From: Thermoactinospora rubra
Lineage (GTDB): Bacteria > Actinomycetota > Actinomycetes > Streptosporangiales > Streptosporangiaceae
DNA: 42,720 nt
Direction: 5' to 3'
Assembly: GCF_002093975.1 (NCBI RefSeq)
Contig: NZ_MSZZ01000068.1
Span: forward strand, 1 to 42,720
This document shows, piece by piece, positions 39,301-42,720 of this stretch. Numbering within the stretch: the stretch's first letter is position 1; each line of letters starts with the position of its first letter. The notes under the pieces were generated by a model. The model was not told the origin of the DNA. It worked only from the letters and a program-made list of their open reading frames with translations, and searched no databases. The translations under genes and the position numbers were made by a program.

Positions 39301-40263
39301 TCAGGACCGCCGGCAGAGCAGTGCCGCTGTCGTGATCGCGGTCGCCGCGGCGGCCAGCGACACCTTCCGCGCCAGCCGTACGGCACGCCTGATGTCCCGC
39401 ACCTCGGGTTTCGGGCCGTCGCCCATCTCCGGGCGATGCTCCACCCGCGTGCCGTACACGTTGGCGCCGCCCAGGGTGAGGCCCAGCGCCCCGGCGAACG
39501 CGGCCTCGCACCGGCCGGCGTTCGGGCTGGGGTGGCGGTGGCCGTCCCTCAGCAGTACGGCGAGCGCGCCCCCGCGGTCGGGGCCCACCAGGACGGTCAG
39601 CAGGCCGGTGAGCCTGGCCGGGAGGTAGTTGGCCGCGTCGTCGAGCCTCGCCGCGGCCCAGCCGAAGCGCTCGTAGCGGGGGGAGCGGTGGCCGACCATG
39701 GCGTCCAGCGTGTTGATCGCGCGGTAGGCGAGCAGGCCGGGGACGCCGGCGAGCGCGCCCCAGAACAGGGGCGCGACCACGGCGTCGGAGGTGTTCTCGG
39801 CGAGGGACTCGATGGTCGCGCGGGCCAGCTCGGGGGCGTCGAGAGCGGACGGGTCGCGGCCGCACAGGTGGGGCAGGCGCTTCCTGGCGGCGTCGAGGTC
39901 CCCGGCCTCCAGGCGGTCCGCCATGGCGGCGCCTTCGCGGGCCAGCGTCGTGCCGCCGAGGACGGCCCAGGTCGCGGCGGCGGTGAGCAGCGTTCGGGCG
40001 ACGGCCGCCTTGGTGGTCTGGGGGTGGCGCCTGGCGAGTGCCCGTTCGGTGGCCGCGCCGAGGGCGGCGGATCCTGCGACGAGGATGGCCACGTGGGCGA
40101 CGCCCCGGGGGCGGGCGTCGCCGTACAGCCTGCGCTCCAGGGCGGCGGCGGCTCGGCCGAAGAGCGCGACGGGGTGGCCGCGGCGGGGGTCGGCGAAGAC
40201 GGCGTCGAGGACGACGCCGAGGGCGAGACCGGCGGCACGGGACAGGTGGGGCACGGGGCTCAT
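39301..40263 (-). CDS. cobD: Adenosylcobinamide-phosphate synthase
   Basis: 320 residues. CobD/CbiB family membrane enzyme that attaches aminopropanol (or its phosphate) to adenosylcobyric acid in late B12 synthesis. Signatures: ALGVVLDAVFADPRRGHPVALFGR at the N-terminus, LPHLCGRDPSALDAPELARATIESLAENTSDAVVAPLFWGALAG in the centre, and YRAINTLDAMVGHRSPRYERFGWAAARLDDAANYLPARLTG. Four or five hydrophobic stretches. No other cobalamin gene lies in the window, and no B12 box (GCCACTG) is visible upstream. B12 genes are often scattered in actinomycetes, so this need not be a remnant. Confidence 0.93.
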   Translation of the reverse strand: MSPVPHLSRAAGLALGVVLDAVFADPRRGHPVALFGRAAAALERRLYGDARPRGVAHVAILVAGSAALGAATERALARRHPQTTKAAVARTLLTAAATWAVLGGTTLAREGAAMADRLEAGDLDAARKRLPHLCGRDPSALDAPELARATIESLAENTSDAVVAPLFWGALAGVPGLLAYRAINTLDAMVGHRSPRYERFGWAAARLDDAANYLPARLTGLLTVLVGPDRGGALAVLLRDGHRHPSPNAGRCEAAFAGALGLTLGGANVYGTRVEHRPEMGDGPKPEVRDIRRAVRLARKVSLAAAATAITTAALLCRRS

Positions 40264-40325
40264 CTTGGTACACGGCGTGGGGAGGGCGTGTCGCGGGTCG
40301 CGCCTCGCGTGATCTGGGTGGCGGG

Positions 40326-40341
40326 TCGGCCGGATGGCCGA
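40326..40341 (-). terminator. Hairpin after the second phosphotransferase gene
   Basis: TCGGCC-ggat-GGCCGA, a perfect 6-bp stem 22 bases past the stop of the gene at 40364. No U tract follows, so it is a weak candidate terminator. Confidence 0.35.
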
Positions 40342-40363
40342 GCCGGTCAGGTGACGGATCCGG

Positions 40364-41146
40364 TCAGATCAGGGCGGTGCGCAGGTCGTCCTCGTGCGCG
40401 TCGAGCCAGGCGGCGGCGCGGCGGATGCGCTGGCCCGCGCCGTTCGCCCACATGCGGGCCCAGCTGCCGCCCTCGCTCGCCCTGGCGCGCATGACCGTGT
40501 AGGAGCGGTGCAGGCGCAGCCGCGCCACGTCGAGGAGGCGGCGGCGGTCGCGGGGGGCCAGGCCGTACGCCTCGCAGAAGAGCCGCAGCCGGGCGCCGAC
40601 GTCGACCTGGCGGAGGAGGGGGTCGCGGTCGACCGGGTCGGCGATGGGGGCCCAGTGGCGGAGCGTGGTGGCGATGTCGAACAGCCTGGTGGTCGGGCGG
40701 GCGAGGTCGAAGTCGATCAAGGCGACGGGGGTGCGGTCGCGAAAAATCGTGTTTTCGGGGGTGATGTCGCAATGCCCGATGACGTCGGCCGGCGCGTCGT
40801 CGTTGGAGCCGATCGCCCAGCCGTCCGGGTCGAGGGGGAACCCCCTGGTCGCCTCGTGGAACTCGCGGACCAGCGCGGCCAGCCGTACCAAAGCCTCGTC
40901 GGTGGCCGACGCGGCCGTCAGCCCCGCCGTACCGGGAATGAAGGTCAGGATCTCGCGGCCCTGGGCGTCCGTGCCGACCACCCGCGGGGCGCCCTGGAAG
41001 CCGGCGTGCTCCAGGTGGCGGAGGAGGGCGTGGACCTTGGCGGTGTGGGGGCCGGTCGGGCGGCGTACCGTGTCGCCGATGCGCACGACGCCCTCGGTCG
41101 CGTGCCCGCCCGGCAGCGGGACCTCGGGGGCGAGCGTCGTGACCAT
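40364..41146 (-). CDS. Aminoglycoside-phosphotransferase-fold protein
   Basis: 260 residues from the ATG at 41146, with TAAGCT eight bases upstream and no Shine-Dalgarno (probable leaderless start). Catalytic loop HCDITPENTIF and metal motif IDFDLARPTTRLFDIA are intact. VVRIGDTVRRPTGPHTAKVHALLRHLEHAGF is the N-lobe pattern of the short APH/phosphotransferase branch in which an Arg replaces the usual Lys. Substrate unknown. It differs strongly from the protein at 37.8 kb. The gene is single; the PadR gene lies 150 bases upstream on the same strand. Confidence 0.85.
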   Translation of the reverse strand: MVTTLAPEVPLPGGHATEGVVRIGDTVRRPTGPHTAKVHALLRHLEHAGFQGAPRVVGTDAQGREILTFIPGTAGLTAASATDEALVRLAALVREFHEATRGFPLDPDGWAIGSNDDAPADVIGHCDITPENTIFRDRTPVALIDFDLARPTTRLFDIATTLRHWAPIADPVDRDPLLRQVDVGARLRLFCEAYGLAPRDRRRLLDVARLRLHRSYTVMRARASEGGSWARMWANGAGQRIRRAAAWLDAHEDDLRTALI

Positions 41147-41297
41147 GACAGAGGAGCTTAGACGGCAGGCCGGTGCTCTCGCCTGGTGTTTTTGAGGGAT
41201 ATGGCGGAAGTTTTGTGGCGGTCGGATGGGGTGGGCCGTTGATCGGCCGGGTCCGGTGGCTCTCGGCGGGGCATCCTCCGGCCGTCGCTTCGGCGCC

Positions 41298-41930
41298 TCA
41301 TAGCTGGTGATTCGGATCGTGAGGCAGTCCGGCGGCGATCCGCCGGTGCCAGTCCCGCCACGTCTCAAGCCCCTCGAACGAGCCGTCGCGGATGTCCTCG
41401 ATCAGGCGGGCCACCCACTCGCGCTCGGCTCGGCGCAGCATGGTCACATACTCGGACTCGATGAGCAGCAGCCTGGTCAACCCCCTCTTGGCGGCCAGTT
41501 CGCGCATGGCCTCCGAGGCGTGCAGGAACTCGTCGAGCCGTGCCCTGCGCTCCTCCAGGAGCCTGACCGCCTCCTCCGGCTCGAGCACGCCCAGCAGGGA
41601 CAGTCCCGCCTCGAAGCCGGTGTACTCCCTGGCCGGGGCCGCGATCAGCTCGCTCAGCCAGTCCTCGAGCTCGAGCTTGCCCGCGCCGGTGATCTCGTAG
41701 ATCGTGCGCTCCGGTCGGCGCCCGTCCCTGACGACCTCCTTGACCTGAATGAGCCCGCGCTTCTCCAGGCTCTGGACGACCGAGTACAGCGTGCCGTAGT
41801 TGAGCTTGATGCTGTCCTCTTTGTGCCGCTCGCGCATGGTGGCGGCCATGTCGTAGGGGTGGGTCGGGCGCTCGTACAGCAGGGCGAGGACGGCCAGCGC
41901 GAGGGGGTTGCTGCGGGCTCGGGTGGACAT
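41298..41930 (-). CDS. PadR-family transcriptional regulator
   Basis: 210 residues. The N-terminal winged helix is SNPLALAVLALLYERPTHPYDMAATMRERH, with KLNYGTLYSVVQSLEKRGLIQVKEVVRDGRRPERTIYEITGAG forming the recognition helix and wing. The C-terminal coiled-coil-like Vir-type dimerisation domain (about 100-190) has the conserved EYVTMLRRAEREWV. The perfect dyad TACTCGA-tg-TCGAGTA lies just ahead of its start, so autorepression is likely. PadR genes normally precede an efflux gene; none is adjacent here. Confidence 0.92.
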   Translation of the reverse strand: MSTRARSNPLALAVLALLYERPTHPYDMAATMRERHKEDSIKLNYGTLYSVVQSLEKRGLIQVKEVVRDGRRPERTIYEITGAGKLELEDWLSELIAAPAREYTGFEAGLSLLGVLEPEEAVRLLEERRARLDEFLHASEAMRELAAKRGLTRLLLIESEYVTMLRRAEREWVARLIEDIRDGSFEGLETWRDWHRRIAAGLPHDPNHQL

Positions 41931-41943
41931 GGGCGACCTCCAT

Positions 41944-41959
41944 TACTCGATGTCGAGTA
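41944..41959. promoter_or_regulatory. Palindromic operator upstream of padR
   Basis: TACTCGA-tg-TCGAGTA, two perfect 7-base arms, 14 bases before the PadR start codon. It is the most AT-rich spot in the region and fits a PadR dimer site. Confidence 0.7.
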
Positions 41960-42320
41960 TTACGGTGGAGGACATTCACCGCAAACCTGGGCTGGTCGCG
42001 GGCCTCCGGGTAGAAGGAACCCTCACCGGGAGGGACAAACCCTCACCCGAGGCGGGCGGGAGCGGGTGAGGGTGGGCTTACATTCGCAAGCGCGCAGGTG
42101 CGCGACCGTGCGACCTGCGCAGGCGAGGGATGCGGCGCCGCACGGCCCGGCGGCTGACCGGTTCTTCCGGGATGCTCCGGCCGTGCGGCACGTTTCGCGG
42201 CGCGGCACGTTTCGCGCGCCTGCGACACGCAGAGGCCCTCACCCGGGCACGCCTCGCCACGGCTCGCAAACGAGCGCAAAATGGAAGACAGCGAGGGATT
42301 TGTCGGGCGAGGGGCCTTTT
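41960..42320. other. Structured non-coding stretch between padR and the last small gene
   Basis: No ORF is supported over about 360 bases. It holds a 9-bp stem CCCTCACCC (42040-42048) with GGGTGAGGG (42064-42072). A second long stem pairs GCGCAGGT (42092-42099) with ACCTGCGC (42113-42120), extended by CGC/GCG with one bulged base. GCGGCACGTTTCGCG is repeated at 42185-42199 and 42202-42216. It could be a small RNA, a long leader of the gene at 42321, or terminators for both directions. Confidence 0.5.
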
Positions 42321-42575
42321 GTGAACGTGGGAACCCCGGCCATGCCCTCCACCGCACGCGACGACCTCGCCGCCATGCTCGACGTGCTCGTCTACGAGAA
42401 CGTCCTGCTGCTGTGGAGCCATGGACCTCACGACACGTACGTCCTCGTCTCCCACGACGGCGACACGATGAACCTCACCGAGGACCAGGCGGGCATGTGG
42501 GCGCTGGGCGCCTTCGCCGTCTTCCTGGCCTTCGTGGACCAGGGGCGCATCACGCCGCGCATGCCCGGCCGATGA
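42321..42575 (+). CDS. Small protein of unknown function
   Basis: 84 residues from the GTG at 42321, which has GAGGGG six bases ahead; an ATG at 42342 would give 77 residues. Features: an acidic start (STARDDLAAMLDVLVYEN), then VLLLWSHGPHDTYVLVSHDGDTMNLTEDQAGMWALGAFAVFLAFVDQGRI. This could be one short helix-rich domain with a hydrophobic segment near residues 58-70. I do not recognise the family. It is followed by tRNA-Arg 76 bases downstream. Confidence 0.6.
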   Translation: MNVGTPAMPSTARDDLAAMLDVLVYENVLLLWSHGPHDTYVLVSHDGDTMNLTEDQAGMWALGAFAVFLAFVDQGRITPRMPGR

Positions 42576-42651
42576 GGTGTGCGGCCGTGTTGGTGGATCG
42601 GCGGCGGTCCGGTTCGTGAGCGGTCGCGGGATCATGCACAATGGGGCGGGA

Positions 42652-42720
42652 GCGCCCTTAGCTCAGCTGGATAGAGCATCGGACTTCTAATCCGACGGTC
42701 GGGGGTTCGAATCCCTCAGG
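42652..42720 (+). tRNA. tRNA-Arg, anticodon TCT (3' end beyond the window)
   Basis: Starts GCGCCCT (acceptor), D-arm TTAGCTCAGCTGGATAGAGC, anticodon stem TCGGA/TCCGA with loop CTTCTAA (anticodon TCT), then the T-arm GGGGGTTCGAATCCCTC. 69 of about 76 bases are visible; the 3' acceptor strand AGG... is cut off by the window edge. CACAAT about ten bases before the start may be the -10. It reads AGA codons, rare in such GC-rich genomes. Confidence 0.93.

Noticed and set aside
40264..40363. A cobalamin riboswitch or B12 box upstream of cobD.
   Set aside because: The strand upstream of the cobD start has no GCCACTG box and the region is only about 100 bases, most of it the terminator area of the next gene.
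42652..42720. An integrase attachment site within tRNA-Arg.
   Set aside because: The tRNA 3' end is cut off by the window and no partial tRNA copy was seen elsewhere, so nothing supports it here.

Overview
The window is high-GC, densely packed actinomycete DNA. GTG starts are frequent, stop and start codons often overlap as ATGA or GTGA, several genes look leaderless (a TAnnnT box 5-8 nt before the start), and actinobacterial families such as DUF742, Cvn-type kinases, HrdB-like sigma factors, DUF1992 and DUF2079 are present. The style fits Streptosporangiales (Nonomuraea, Streptosporangium and relatives), but no rRNA or housekeeping marker settles the genus, so this is inference.

Layout. 1-59: right end of an IS200/IS605 (tnpB-type) element touching the 3' end of a thiolase gene. 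56-5.1 kb: thiolase with a divergent HxlR regulator and shared operator dyads, a DUF2079 membrane protein, a small lipoprotein and an amino-acid permease. 5.1-10.2 kb: a FAD monooxygenase, a MEDS-ATPase regulator, DUF998 and universal stress proteins, an HTH-TOBE protein and a second permease. 10.3-14.7 kb: a SpoU-type RNA methyltransferase, then a compact methionyl-tRNA synthetase behind a 14-codon Met-containing leader peptide and mutually exclusive hairpins (a probable attenuator), a phosphotriesterase-like hydrolase, a STAS anti-anti-sigma factor and a group 2 sigma factor. 14.9-20.4 kb, minus strand: a 29-residue membrane protein, Tex, a cytosine-deaminase-like operon with two zinc-ribbon proteins, and a LysE-family exporter gene split by a one-base frameshift.

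20.7-28.55 kb is a seven-gene co-directional operon: DUF917 protein, hydantoinase/oxoprolinase, lipoprotein binding protein, two permeases and two ATPases. It looks like an import-and-ring-opening system for a cyclic amide (hydantoin-like) or peptide-like compound. 28.5-30.5 kb is a MarR/MFS efflux pair with an operator lying inside the MFS promoter. 30.4-34.4 kb holds a partial conservon (sensor ATPase and DUF742, no Roadblock or GTPase gene) divergent from a second, orphan binding protein that is a clear paralogue of the one in the 20.7-28.55 kb operon.

34.4-42.7 kb: a tiny membrane protein, a permuted NlpC/P60-like protein, a LuxR-family LAL regulator split into two 1-nt-overlapping genes at a GC-dinucleotide run, two phosphotransferase-fold proteins, DUF1992, an orphan cobD, a PadR regulator with a perfect operator, a structured 360-nt intergenic stretch, a small unknown protein, and tRNA-Arg(TCT) running off the right edge.

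The most interesting element is the Met-codon leader and four-segment hairpin array in front of the methionyl-tRNA synthetase gene. Next come the DUF917/hydantoinase/ABC operon with its duplicated binding protein beside a partial conservon, and the split LAL regulator. All structures and promoters were read by eye; no folding or database search was run.
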